Below, piece by piece: positions 1-7,110 of a DNA stretch of 14,298 bases. The stretch spans positions 1 to 14,298 of the forward strand of contig NZ_CALINL010000059.1 in assembly GCF_938045225.1 (NCBI RefSeq). Direction: 5' to 3'. Position 1 is the first letter of the stretch. Every line of letters begins with the position of its first letter. Both the position numbers and the translations under genes were made by a program. This DNA comes from an uncultured Campylobacter sp. (GTDB taxonomy: Bacteria > Campylobacterota > Campylobacteria > Campylobacterales > Campylobacteraceae). The notes beneath the pieces are model-generated. The model did no database searches and was not told where the DNA came from. It saw nothing but the letters and a program-made list of their open reading frames with translations.

Positions 1-92
1 TAGTCCTCGCCCTCGGTAAACGCGGCTGCGCTAAGGGTGCCAAACATCGCGACTGCTAGAAAGCCTTTGCTAAATTTAGAAAGTAGGTTCAT
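1..92 (-). CDS. DsbA/DsbL-like periplasmic thiol:disulfide oxidase, N-terminal part only
   Basis: Only the first 30 codons are inside the window; the gene runs off the left edge. They encode a signal peptide (MNLLSKFSKG, then a hydrophobic core ending SAAA) followed by FTEGEDY, the likely mature N-terminus. From memory, E. coli DsbL, the DsbA homologue that works with AssT, starts its mature chain with FTEGTDY, so this match plus the divergent assT gene supports a DsbL-type oxidase. Such enzymes introduce disulfides into periplasmic proteins through a CxxC thioredoxin site, which lies outside the window. The start is supported by AAGGAG seven bases before the ATG. A DsbI-like membrane reoxidant would be expected further along this strand, but this cannot be checked here. 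A general DsbA is the main alternative. Confidence 0.72.
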   Translation of the reverse strand, partial: MNLLSKFSKGFLAVAMFGTLSAAAFTEGED

Positions 93-331
93 GGAGTGCT
101 CCTTAAAATGATTTCGTTTGAGTTAATTTTATATCCTCTCGCCGCCGCAAAACTCACGCTAAGATAAATTTTAGATTAAATTCGTAAAATTTAGGCTAAA
201 TTTTAGCAGAAAATATAAAAATTTGAATTATTTTTTGTATTTAAGCTATTTATAATAATAGCGTGATTTTCACGTTAGCAAGATTTACTAAAATTACGGC
301 AATGAAACGATTTATCATTATAGGAGAAAAG
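93..331. promoter_or_regulatory. Divergent promoter region between dsbL-like gene and assT
   Basis: This AT-rich spacer separates two divergent start codons. On the plus strand a perfect TATAAT lies at 251-256, preceded by T-rich tracts, as is usual for Campylobacter sigma-70 promoters, which often lack a clear -35 box. A short dyad, CGTGA-TTT-TCACG, at 262-274 sits about where assT transcription would begin and could be an operator. A second dyad, GCTAAA-T-TTTAGC, lies at 195-207, but it is built on the AAATTT word that is common across the window. The minus-strand promoter was not identified with confidence. Confidence 0.5.
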
Positions 332-2179
332 ATGAAAAGAACTCTCTCGTCGCTCGCCCTAGCTGCGGCGCTACTGGGCGGTCTAAGCACGGCCGCGCTG
401 GCTATCGGCGGACCTAGCGGCGCACACATCGACTATGGCATCCCGGGCAAGATCGGCGAAGTAGTCGTAAACCCATACGACATCGCACCTCTAACGGCGG
501 TGATCAAAAACGGCGGCTACACGCTAGCAAACGCGAAAGTCACTATCGTACCAAAACCGGGCGGCCAGGTTATCAGCTATAAAGTCGCCGACAAACACCT
601 TCGCACGCACGGCGGAATCCCTGTTTTCGGACTTTACCCTGACTATCAAAACACCGTCGAGGTCGAGTACGATAAAATTTACAAGGGTCAAACCGAGCAC
701 GTAAAAGAAACCTATAAAATTTACGCTCCCGCGATTTATCTAGAGAGCTCGGGTATGCCGTCTCAAAAGGGCGCGCTGTTTGATAAAATCGAAGTCGTGA
801 AGGCTCCGAGCGCGAAATTTGCCAACCGCCTCTACTACGTAAATAACTTCGTAAATAAAACCGGCAAGGGCACTAAAGTCGTGTGGAACAACCCCGCAGG
901 TGGCGCGATCGAGTGGAACTACAGCCCAAATAACTTCGTGCTAGACACCAAAGGCGAAGTGCGCTGGTATCTAGAACCTAGTAAAATTTACGACCTCAAG
1001 CAGCCGTTTAGCGCGGGCGTCATGATGGGCTTTAAACAAAACGACGACGGCGCGATGACGTGGGGCTACGGGCAGCGATATGCCAAATACGACATAATGG
1101 GACGCGAAATCTTTAACCGCGAGCTGCCTGCGGGTTACAACGACTTTTCGCACTCTATGGACGTAGCGCAAAATGGCCACTACTTCCTCCGCGCGGCAAA
1201 CGCCAACTATAAACGCGCCGACGGCAAAAACGTCCGCACCGTGCGCGACGTCATCGTCGAGGTCGATAGAGACGGCAACGTCGTGGATGATTTTAGATTA
1301 TATGAAATTTTAGATCCGTATCGCGACATCGTGCTAAAAACGCTCGATCAGGGCGCCGTGTGCCTAAACATCGACGCTAGCAAGGCGGGCCACACCGCGA
1401 GCACGGACGAGCTAGCCGCGATGGATACGAACGAAAAATGGGGCGATATCGTGGGCTCGGGCCCTGGACGCAACTGGGCGCACGTAAATAGCGTGGACTA
1501 CGACCCAAGCGACGACAGCATCATCATCTCCAGTCGCCACCAAGACGCCGTCATCAAGATCGGCCGCGACAAAAAAGTCAAATGGATAATGGGCGCGCAC
1601 AAAGGCTGGAAGGATCAGTTTAAGGGCTACTTGCTACAGCCCGTAGATAAAGACGGCAAAAAAATCGTCTGCGAGGACGAGTACTCAAAATGCCCCGGCT
1701 ACGAGAGCGAAAATGGTGGATTTGACTGGCAGTGGACGCAACATACGGCATTTCGCATCGACAGTAAGTCTAAAAAGGGCGTCGTTTATCTAACCGTCTT
1801 TGACAACGGCGACACCCGCGGCATGGAGCAGCCTGCGATGGCGGGTATGAAATACTCCCGCGCGGTCGTTTATAAAATCGACGAAAAAGCTAAAACCGTC
1901 GAGCAAGTCTGGGAGTACGGCAAACAGCGCGGCAGCGAGTGGTACAGCTCGGTTACCTCGCTAGCGCAGTATCAAGACGACCTAGATAGCGTGATGGTTT
2001 ACTCTGCGGTCGCGGGTATGCAGTTTGATATCGCCAAAGGCCGTCCGGTCGGCGTACCTAGCCCTCACATCAACGAGTTTGAATGGGGCGCGAAAGAGCC
2101 GTCAATCGAAATCAAAATGACTAACGCGATGGGCTATCAGGCGTTTCCGTTTAGCGTAGAAAAGGCGTTTGAGAAGTAA
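332..2179 (+). CDS. assT: Periplasmic arylsulfate sulfotransferase AssT
   Basis: AssT transfers sulfate from one phenol ester to another phenol without PAPS, through a sulfo-histidine intermediate, in the periplasm. The 615-residue product (E. coli AssT is about 600) aligns from memory along its whole length with the E. coli enzyme. A signal peptide ends in AALA near residue 24. The N-terminal beta domain contains the VVNPYDIAPLTAV segment. Catalytic-type residues are present: H274 (DFSHS), H384 (NWAHVNS), R402 (SSRHQ) and H471 (TQHTAF, the expected sulfated histidine). C447 and C454 match the pair that forms the disulfide in E. coli AssT. An in-frame ORF extends upstream to 263, but AGGAGA just before the ATG at 332 and the immediate signal peptide decide the start. 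The divergent DsbL-like gene supports the assignment. Confidence 0.95.
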   Translation: MKRTLSSLALAAALLGGLSTAALAIGGPSGAHIDYGIPGKIGEVVVNPYDIAPLTAVIKNGGYTLANAKVTIVPKPGGQVISYKVADKHLRTHGGIPVFGLYPDYQNTVEVEYDKIYKGQTEHVKETYKIYAPAIYLESSGMPSQKGALFDKIEVVKAPSAKFANRLYYVNNFVNKTGKGTKVVWNNPAGGAIEWNYSPNNFVLDTKGEVRWYLEPSKIYDLKQPFSAGVMMGFKQNDDGAMTWGYGQRYAKYDIMGREIFNRELPAGYNDFSHSMDVAQNGHYFLRAANANYKRADGKNVRTVRDVIVEVDRDGNVVDDFRLYEILDPYRDIVLKTLDQGAVCLNIDASKAGHTASTDELAAMDTNEKWGDIVGSGPGRNWAHVNSVDYDPSDDSIIISSRHQDAVIKIGRDKKVKWIMGAHKGWKDQFKGYLLQPVDKDGKKIVCEDEYSKCPGYESENGGFDWQWTQHTAFRIDSKSKKGVVYLTVFDNGDTRGMEQPAMAGMKYSRAVVYKIDEKAKTVEQVWEYGKQRGSEWYSSVTSLAQYQDDLDSVMVYSAVAGMQFDIAKGRPVGVPSPHINEFEWGAKEPSIEIKMTNAMGYQAFPFSVEKAFEK

Positions 2180-2192
2180 AATTTTAAAATTT

Positions 2193-2227
2193 AGCGGCCT
2201 CGGCCAGTGCGCTTCGGGGTCGCTTTT
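2193..2227 (+). terminator. Rho-independent terminator after assT
   Basis: An 11-bp stem pairs 2193-2203 (AGCGGCCTCGG) with 2214-2224 (TCGGGGTCGCT), including three G-U wobbles, around a 10-base loop. It is followed by a short T run at 2225-2227. It starts 14 bases after the assT stop codon, where a terminator is expected. Confidence 0.65.
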
Positions 2228-2357
2228 AGGTAAATTTGGATTTTTGCGCTTGCGGCTCGGTTAAATTTGCCCGCTCAAATTGATGGGTCGCAGGCTTTAA
2301 ATTTAGATCAAATTTGACGCCCTCCGGCACTCGCTCGGATACGGCAAATTTGACCGC

Positions 2358-2416
2358 AAAAGGTAAAATTTAGGCTCGCGTTTCCATCCTTTGCGCTAGT
2401 CTAAATCTTACCTTTT
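2358..2416. repeat. Inverted repeat, 16-base arms, 27-base loop
   Basis: The arms AAAAGGTAAAATTTAG (2358-2373) and CTAAATCTTACCTTTT (2401-2416) are complementary at 15 of 16 positions. The one mismatch is A-C in plus-strand RNA but becomes a G-U pair in minus-strand RNA. Both strands would end in a run of four U, so the structure could work as a terminator in either direction. The nearest gene in the minus direction is far away, so its purpose is unclear. Confidence 0.55.
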
Positions 2417-2420
2417 CCTG

Positions 2421-2476
2421 CCAAGCGTTTGGGAAAATAGGACTCCGAAAGACAATAGCAACGCCTAAACGCTTGG
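2421..2476. repeat. Inverted repeat, 13-base arms, 30-base loop, followed by T-run
   Basis: The arms CCAAGCGTTTGGG (2421-2433) and CCTAAACGCTTGG (2464-2476) are complementary except at one position. Ten of the thirteen pairs are uninterrupted. On the plus strand the right arm is followed by ATTTTTA, giving a terminator-like end. Only four bases separate it from the preceding inverted repeat. The long loop is unusual for a plain terminator, so it may be the end of a small RNA or a mobile palindromic element. Confidence 0.5.
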
Positions 2477-2563
2477 ATTTTTACTGCTGCTTAAATTTAC
2501 CCGTTTGCTTCATAAATTTCGCTCAGATTTTTAAAATTTACACCCTTGTTGTCGTAAAACCGA

Positions 2564-2569
2564 TATAAT
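2564..2569 (+). promoter_or_regulatory. -10 box of the DUF3737 gene promoter
   Basis: A perfect TATAAT sits 24 bases before the start codon of the next gene. No -35 box is seen at the usual distance; a TTGTTG at 2546 is too close. Campylobacter sigma-70 promoters commonly lack a -35, so this remains a reasonable candidate. Confidence 0.5.
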
Positions 2570-2593
2570 CAACAAAAACGACGGAGGCGAAAT

Positions 2594-3433
2594 ATGCAAA
2601 AATTTGTCGAGCAAAAATTTATCGGCGAGCGCGCGATGTTTGGCGCAAAGGACGCGGAGTTTGAGCGGTGCGAGTTTGCGGCAGGCGAGTCGCCGCTAAA
2701 GCACGGGCAAAATTTGCGCCTAAAAAACTGCACTTTCGAGTGGAAATATCCGCTGTGGTACACGAAAAACGTCGCCGTGGAGGATGGGTTTTTGATGCAA
2801 ACGGCGCGCGCGGGCATCTGGTACGCGCAGGACGTGAGCTTTAAAGACACGCTAATCCAAGCGCCAAAATCCTTTCGCAGGTGCCAAAACGTGAGGCTAG
2901 AAAACGTAAATTTGACCCAGGCCGAGGAGACGCTGTGGAGCTGCGAGGACGTGGAGATAAAAAACGTCTGCGCGCGCGGCGATTATTTTGCGATGAACTG
3001 CGAAAACCTGCGCGTTTACGGGCTAAATTTGGACGGGAACTACGGCTTTGACGGCTGCAAAAACCTGCTCGTCGAGGATAGCAAACTGCTTAGCAAAGAC
3101 GCCTTTTGGAACTGCGAGAACGTGACCGTGCGAAATAGCTTCATCAGCGGCGAATACCTCGCGTGGAACAGCAAAAACGTGACCTTTGAAAACTGCGTGA
3201 TAGAAAGCTTGCAGGGGCTTTGCTACGTGCAAAATCTCGTGATGCGCGGCTGCCAAACGCTAGATACCACGCTAGCCTTTGAGTACTCAAGCGTGGACGC
3301 GGAAATTTTAGGCGGCATAGCTAGCGTGAAAAACCCGCTCTCAGGCGTGATAAGAGCAAAAGAGATAGGCGAAATTATAATAGATAAAGAGTGCGTGGAT
3401 CCGGCTGCGACTAGGATAATTTTAGAAAAATAG
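2594..3433 (+). CDS. DUF3737 family right-handed beta-helix protein
   Basis: The 279-residue product consists almost entirely of short repeats of about 18-22 residues with the pattern C-x-N-(V/L)-x-(V/L)-x-(N/D), for example CQNVRLENVNL, CEDVEIKNVC, CENLRVYGLNL, CKNLLVEDSKL and CENVTVRNSF. This is the signature of a parallel beta-helix, and the opening MQKFVEQKFIGERAMFGAKD and conserved W/F-rich turns fit DUF3737, a widespread family of unknown function. There is no signal peptide or membrane segment, so it is probably cytoplasmic. The cysteines recur at one position of each coil and would form a ladder in the helix. GGAGG at 2583-2587 supports the start. It stands alone between a promoter and a terminator. 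The family assignment is from memory of its sequence pattern. Confidence 0.82.
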   Translation: MQKFVEQKFIGERAMFGAKDAEFERCEFAAGESPLKHGQNLRLKNCTFEWKYPLWYTKNVAVEDGFLMQTARAGIWYAQDVSFKDTLIQAPKSFRRCQNVRLENVNLTQAEETLWSCEDVEIKNVCARGDYFAMNCENLRVYGLNLDGNYGFDGCKNLLVEDSKLLSKDAFWNCENVTVRNSFISGEYLAWNSKNVTFENCVIESLQGLCYVQNLVMRGCQTLDTTLAFEYSSVDAEILGGIASVKNPLSGVIRAKEIGEIIIDKECVDPAATRIILEK

Positions 3434-3454
3434 GCTCGTCTCGCGAGCGCTTTT
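3434..3454 (+). terminator. Hairpin terminator after the DUF3737 gene
   Basis: GCTCG (3434-3438) pairs with CGAGC (3444-3448) around TCTCG, followed by GC and four T at 3451-3454. It begins directly after the stop codon. The stem is short but GC-rich. Confidence 0.5.
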
Positions 3455-3462
3455 CTGAGATT

Positions 3463-3490
3463 TTTGCTTCGTTTTACTTGCAATTGCAAG
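3463..3490. repeat. Dispersed intergenic repeat, copy 1, with a 14-base palindrome
   Basis: TTTGCTTCGTT at 3463-3473 is followed by the perfect palindrome CTTGCAATTGCAAG at 3477-3490. A related arrangement, TTTGCTTCGTT, then a TTTGTAATCGCAAG stretch, then CAAAG, occurs at 6902-6935 after another gene. A shorter inverted copy lies at 8071-8092. All three are in intergenic DNA, suggesting a dispersed, decayed repeat family. Confidence 0.4.
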
Positions 3491-3840
3491 CAGAGGTCTT
3501 TGCGGCAACCTGTATAGCTAGCCTTGGCCACAAAAACCGTAGCGACGTTAAAAATGATCTCGCGATGCTTCGCCTTTTTTCTTACGCTCAAATTTGGAAT
3601 TAGCTTTTAAATCCAAGCAACGCTTCAAATTTGGCCCCAAACAAGAAATTATTATTTCGTTTAAATTTTGCCGCCGGCTAGAGTCGCTTATATATAGCTC
3701 CTTTATCCTTGCCCATCTACTTTGCTTGCGACATTATCGCTCTATGTTTAAATATGAAGCCGAATTTTGAGATTTAAGCCGTTTTTGGCTTAAATTACTC
3801 CTTTAAACTAAAGAATTAAATTATTTAAAAAGGAAAAAAT
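3491..3840. other. Intergenic region with a dyad before the next gene
   Basis: No convincing gene is seen in these 350 bases. The minus-strand ORF that crosses it lacks a plausible product. Apart from AAATTT words, the one clear structure is the perfect dyad at 3772-3795. Confidence 0.5.
3772..3795 (+). promoter_or_regulatory. Perfect 9-bp dyad upstream of the unknown gene
   Basis: ATTTAAGCC (3772-3780) and GGCTTAAAT (3787-3795) are exact inverted copies around GTTTTT. The dyad ends 45 bases before the next start codon. It could be an operator or a leader hairpin; no T-run follows on the plus strand. Confidence 0.4.
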
Positions 3841-4680
3841 ATGTCGTTTTTTGAAAAATTAAAGCTAGCTTTTTACACGATTTGTCGCCCCGAAAAGCTT
3901 ATTTCGTTTAGGCTCGAAAAGCCAGATTCCCGCTACACGCGCGAAGCGAATTTTACCCTAAAATACGGCGTCCTGCGCGCTCATCAAAATATGAACGCCG
4001 TCACGATCGCCTATGACCGCTTGTGCGAACAATATGCGGGATTTAAGCCGCTTTTTATCATCGAAAACGCCCCGCAATGCGAATACACGAATATGCACGC
4101 AAGCTCTAGTTTCGAGATGCTGGACGAGGAGGAGTATAATGCGCAAAATCCGGATGCGCGCGACTTTCCCGCTGCGGAGTTTCGTTTGATGCTGGACATC
4201 CTAAACGATCCCGAGTATAAGGCTGAAGTGAGCGAATTTTACGGTAAATTTAGCCTAAACTATCCCGATAACTTAAAGGCTTTAGAATACCTAAATACCC
4301 GCGACTACGACGCGCTTGACGAGGATATCGACGTTTATCTGTGCCCTTGCGAGCGCAGTACGGACGTATTTGCGAGAATGATTCAGGGGTATTTTGCGGA
4401 CGATTTTGAGCCCGAGCAGACGTATGCGTTTATCTTAATGATGAATGAGCGATTTGGATTCGAGTTTATCGGCATAGGAGCCACGATAATGCTATTTTAC
4501 CGCCGCGAAAATTTAAGCGACGATAAGGCCGAGGAGCTACTGCAAGAGCTGGCCAAAATTTACGATACGCCTTACGAAGCGATCAAAAAAGCCCTGTGGC
4601 ATAGCGCGTTTGGCTCTCGTAAGACGCTCGTGCTGCCTTTTGCCGAAAATATCGAAGACGCCGTAGCCGATGAGCTCTAA
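3841..4680 (+). CDS. Hypothetical protein, 279 residues, function unknown
   Basis: I do not recognise this protein. It is mostly soluble and acidic, has no signal peptide, and starts MSFFEKLKLAFYTICRPEKL. The N-terminal half holds a NFTLKYGVLRAHQNMNAVTIAYDRLCEQY stretch, predicted helical by eye. The middle is rich in Asp and Glu (EMLDEEEYNAQ, DEDIDVYLCPCERS). A C-P-C motif precedes the segment from about 195 to 225, which contains FGFEFIGIGATIMLFYRR, hydrophobic but too interrupted for a confident membrane helix. The C-terminus, with ELLQELAKIYDTPYEAIKKAL, looks helical. AAGGA eight to twelve bases before the ATG supports the start. Codon use matches the neighbours, so it is probably a real native gene. 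It appears to be transcribed alone, with the dyad upstream as its only visible control element. Confidence 0.75.
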   Translation: MSFFEKLKLAFYTICRPEKLISFRLEKPDSRYTREANFTLKYGVLRAHQNMNAVTIAYDRLCEQYAGFKPLFIIENAPQCEYTNMHASSSFEMLDEEEYNAQNPDARDFPAAEFRLMLDILNDPEYKAEVSEFYGKFSLNYPDNLKALEYLNTRDYDALDEDIDVYLCPCERSTDVFARMIQGYFADDFEPEQTYAFILMMNERFGFEFIGIGATIMLFYRRENLSDDKAEELLQELAKIYDTPYEAIKKALWHSAFGSRKTLVLPFAENIEDAVADEL

Positions 4681-4761
4681 AGTCGGGGTAAATTTTGCCT
4701 CGCAAGCTCAAAATTTTAGACCGAAATCTTAAACATTACAAAATTTTAAAGAAATTTTAGC

Positions 4762-4767
4762 TACACT
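4762..4767 (+). promoter_or_regulatory. Candidate -10 box for ilvE
   Basis: TACACT, preceded by phased T-tracts (AAATTTTAAAGAAATTTTAG), lies 28 bases before the ilvE start codon. The T-tract phasing is typical of Campylobacter sigma-70 promoters. No -35 is seen, and the hexamer is only a fair match. Confidence 0.35.
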
Positions 4768-4795
4768 CAGCAAATTTTATAAAAAAGGATGCCAA

Positions 4796-5710
4796 ATGAA
4801 CCCTTCCGAATTTATCTGGATGGATGGAAAATTAGTCAAATGGGAGGACGCTAAAGTCCACGTTTTAACCCACTCGCTTCACTATGCAAACGCCGTATTT
4901 GAGGGTACAAGAGCCTATATGACGGATAAGGGCTTAGCGATATTTCGCCTAAGCGACCACACCGCGCGCCTGCTAAAATCAGCCAAAATGACGATCCTAA
5001 ACGTCAAATACACGCAAAAAGAGCTTGAAGACGCGCAGGTCGAGCTACTTCGCGCAAATAAATTTAAATCAAACGTCTATCTGCGCCCGATCGTTTATCT
5101 AGGCTACGGCGTGATGGGTCTAGCTCACACTAAAGCTCCCGTAAATACCGCGATCGCGGCATGGGAGTGGGGTGCGTATCTAGGCGAAGAGGGCCTAAAA
5201 AAGGGCATCCGCGTGAAAATTTCGAGCTTTGCCAAACTAAACGTCGGTGGCCAAATGAGCCGTGCGAAATCAAGCTCGAACTACCTCTGCTCGCAAATGG
5301 CAAACTACGAAGCCAAAGAAGCGGGCTACGACGAGGCGTTGCTGCTTGATAGCGAGGGCTACATCTCCGAGGGACCGGGCGAGTGCTTTTTCATCGTGGA
5401 AGACGGCGCGCTCATCACTCCTCCAAACGACAGCAGCCTAGCTAGCATCACGCAAGATACCGTCATCAAAATCGCTCGCGACCTAGGTATCGAAGTGCGC
5501 AGAGAGCGCATCACTCGCGACCGTGCATACACTGCGGACGAGGCGTTTTTCACGGGTACGGCGGCTGAGGTCACCCCTATAAGCGACATCGACAACCGCG
5601 TTATCGGTGCGGGCGAGCGCGGAGCGGTAACTAAACGCCTACAAGACGCGTATTTTGACGTAGTTTACGGACGCAATCCAAAATACGCCTCGATGCTAAC
5701 TTACATTTAA
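4796..5710 (+). CDS. ilvE: Branched-chain amino acid aminotransferase
   Basis: This PLP enzyme performs the last step of leucine, isoleucine and valine synthesis, moving an amino group from glutamate to the branched 2-oxo acids in the cytoplasm. The 304-residue product has the standard length and features of fold-type IV aminotransferases: the WMDGKLVKWEDAKVHVLTHSLHYANAVFEGTRAY opening segment, K158 in SRAKSSSNYL as the PLP-binding lysine, the YISEGPGE motif with E192, and FFTGTAAEVTPI in the phosphate-binding region near the C-terminus. AAGGAT eight bases upstream supports the start. The SPFH gene follows after 8 bases and probably shares its transcript. The same ilvE-SPFH order is known from C. 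jejuni (Cj0269c-Cj0268c, from memory). Confidence 0.95.
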   Translation: MNPSEFIWMDGKLVKWEDAKVHVLTHSLHYANAVFEGTRAYMTDKGLAIFRLSDHTARLLKSAKMTILNVKYTQKELEDAQVELLRANKFKSNVYLRPIVYLGYGVMGLAHTKAPVNTAIAAWEWGAYLGEEGLKKGIRVKISSFAKLNVGGQMSRAKSSSNYLCSQMANYEAKEAGYDEALLLDSEGYISEGPGECFFIVEDGALITPPNDSSLASITQDTVIKIARDLGIEVRRERITRDRAYTADEAFFTGTAAEVTPISDIDNRVIGAGERGAVTKRLQDAYFDVVYGRNPKYASMLTYI

Positions 5711-5718
5711 GGAACGAA

Positions 5719-6822
5719 ATGCCAGCAGATTTGAATGATTATTTTAATAAAAAACGAGGCTCCGGCGGCGGAGACGATAACGGCGGCGAGAGCAAGGGGC
5801 CGAAAGTAAATTTTAAAACGCCTGATTTTAAAGGATTTGGCAAAATTTCGGCCTTTGCCTACGTTATCATCGCGCTTGTGGCCGTGATCGCGCTCACGCA
5901 GCCTTTCGTCACGATAAACTCGGGCGAAGTGGGCATCAAGTCAAATTTGGGTAAATACGACCCGTCTCCGATGCAGCCGGGACTGCATTTCTTTATCCCG
6001 TTTTTGCAAAAGGTCATCGTAGTCGATACTCGCGTGCGCCTCATCAACTACACGTCTGGCGAAGATATGGGCGAAGCGGCGCAAAAGTACGGCGCGCAGG
6101 CTCAAGCCGGCATCATCCGCAAAAACTCGATCTCCGTTTTGGATGCGAGAAACTTGCCTGTTAGCATCGACATCACCGTGCAGTACCGCCTAAATCCAGA
6201 AAACGCGCCTCAAACGATCGCATCTTGGGGGCTTAGCTGGGAAAACAAGATCGTCGATCCCGTCGTACGCGACGTCGTGCGCAGTATCGCGGGTAAGTAC
6301 ACTGCCGAGGAGCTACCGACGAAGCGAAACGACCTAGCCACGGCTATCGACGAGGGTATCCGAAAGGATATCGACGCTCAGCCAAACAAACCAGTCGAGC
6401 TGCTAACCGTGCAACTACGCGAGATCATCCTACCTGAAAAGGTAAAGGAGCAGATCGAGCGCGTACAAATCGCTAAACAAGAGGCCGAGCGAACCAAATA
6501 CGAAGTAGAGCGCGCAAATCAAGAGGCGCTTAAAAAAGCAGCCCTCGCAGAAGGTACGGCAAAGGCTGCTATCATCGAGGCTCAGGGTCGTGCGGACGCG
6601 GCTAAGATCGAAGCTGATGCGCAAGCCTACGCAAATAAAGAGGTCGCAAAAAGCCTAGATCACAATTTGCTAAATTTAAAGCAGATCGAGACGCAGGGTA
6701 AATTTAACGAGGCGCTACGTGAAAACAACGACGCGAAGATATTTTTAACGCCCGGCGGAGCAGTGCCGAATATCTGGGTGGATACGAAGGACAAAGAGAA
6801 GCAAAGCGCGATAACGCAATAA
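5719..6822 (+). CDS. SPFH/band-7 (prohibitin-type) membrane protein
   Basis: SPFH proteins are membrane-anchored scaffolds that form large oligomers, linked to membrane microdomains and to control of membrane proteases. The 367-residue product has a Gly/Lys/Asp-rich cytoplasmic N-terminus (residues 1-43), one membrane helix (about 44-61), then an SPFH domain (about 62-240) with TINSGEVGIKSNLGKY, MQPGLHFFIPFLQKVIVVDTR and NLPVSIDITVQYRLNPENA. A long Ala/Glu/Lys-rich coiled coil follows (about 240-320). The closing GGAVPNIWVD stretch is common in prohibitin-like bacterial proteins. The start lies 8 bases after ilvE and its AAGGA overlaps the ilvE stop codon, so translation is probably coupled. 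The membrane-protein pair further downstream may belong to the same functional group. A specific substrate cannot be named. Confidence 0.92.
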   Translation: MPADLNDYFNKKRGSGGGDDNGGESKGPKVNFKTPDFKGFGKISAFAYVIIALVAVIALTQPFVTINSGEVGIKSNLGKYDPSPMQPGLHFFIPFLQKVIVVDTRVRLINYTSGEDMGEAAQKYGAQAQAGIIRKNSISVLDARNLPVSIDITVQYRLNPENAPQTIASWGLSWENKIVDPVVRDVVRSIAGKYTAEELPTKRNDLATAIDEGIRKDIDAQPNKPVELLTVQLREIILPEKVKEQIERVQIAKQEAERTKYEVERANQEALKKAALAEGTAKAAIIEAQGRADAAKIEADAQAYANKEVAKSLDHNLLNLKQIETQGKFNEALRENNDAKIFLTPGGAVPNIWVDTKDKEKQSAITQ

Positions 6823-6837
6823 CTTTTGCTTGAAGCG

Positions 6838-6872
6838 GCTCGCCTTTTTGCGCTTTGCGGGCGAGCGCTTTT
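6838..6872 (+). terminator. Hairpin terminator after the SPFH gene
   Basis: GCTCGCC (6838-6844) pairs perfectly with GGCGAGC (6860-6866) around a 15-base loop, followed by GC and four T at 6869-6872. It lies 15 bases after the stop codon and closes the ilvE-SPFH transcript, so hisIE probably has its own promoter. Confidence 0.6.
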
Positions 6873-6900
6873 CGGGGTCGGCTAAATTTAGCTTGGATGG

Positions 6901-6935
6901 CTTTGCTTCGTTGCCGTTTGTAATCGCAAGCAAAG
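6901..6935. repeat. Dispersed intergenic repeat, copy 2
   Basis: CTTTGCTTCGTT (6901-6912) and GCAAGCAAAG (6926-6935) flank a GT-rich centre, with the ends CTTTGCTT and AAGCAAAG forming an 8-base inverted repeat. The sequence resembles copy 1 at 3463-3490, including the TTTGCTTCGTT start and the GCAAG end. Confidence 0.4.
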
Positions 6936-7082
6936 TCCGAACTGCCGCTAAATTTACCTGAGTAACTCCAAAATCATTCAAAAGCAGGCATAGCGTTTTG
7001 CAAAGTAAATATTTCTGCAAAATTTCGCCTTTCTAGCTCAAATTTGAAGCAAATTTAGGCTTTAAAATTTGCTAAATTTAAA

Positions 7083-7110
7083 CGAGCGGCGATATTTTTT
7101 ATGCCGCTCG
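7083..7110. promoter_or_regulatory. GC-rich leader hairpin upstream of hisIE
   Basis: CGAGCGGC (7083-7090) and GCCGCTCG (7103-7110) are perfect inverted copies around an AT-rich 12-base loop. It ends 48 bases before hisIE. On the plus strand no T-run follows, so it may be a leader or attenuator structure. Read on the minus strand it is followed by TTTAAATTT and could be a weak terminator. Neither role is shown. Confidence 0.45.

Larger units (their letters stand above)
2228..2593. other. Intergenic region rich in AAATTT, with tandem hairpins and a promoter
   Basis: No open reading frame here looks like a gene. The whole gap from the assT stop to 2593 holds eleven copies of AAATTT in about 410 bases, far more than expected by chance. 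Two long inverted repeats, listed separately, occupy 2358-2416 and 2421-2476. A TATAAT box at 2564-2569 probably serves the next gene. Confidence 0.6.

Noticed and set aside
263..331. Upstream in-frame extension of AssT by 23 residues
   Set aside because: The ATG at 332 has a good ribosome site and starts a proper signal peptide; the extension would bury it.
1412..1600. Antisense ORF inside assT
   Set aside because: A shadow of the GC-rich coding sequence, rich in Val, Ala and Asp from reversed codons.
3223..3591. Minus-strand ORF of 122 codons overlapping the DUF3737 gene end
   Set aside because: It is mostly antisense to a better-supported gene and to a terminator and repeat; its product looks like translated repeat DNA.
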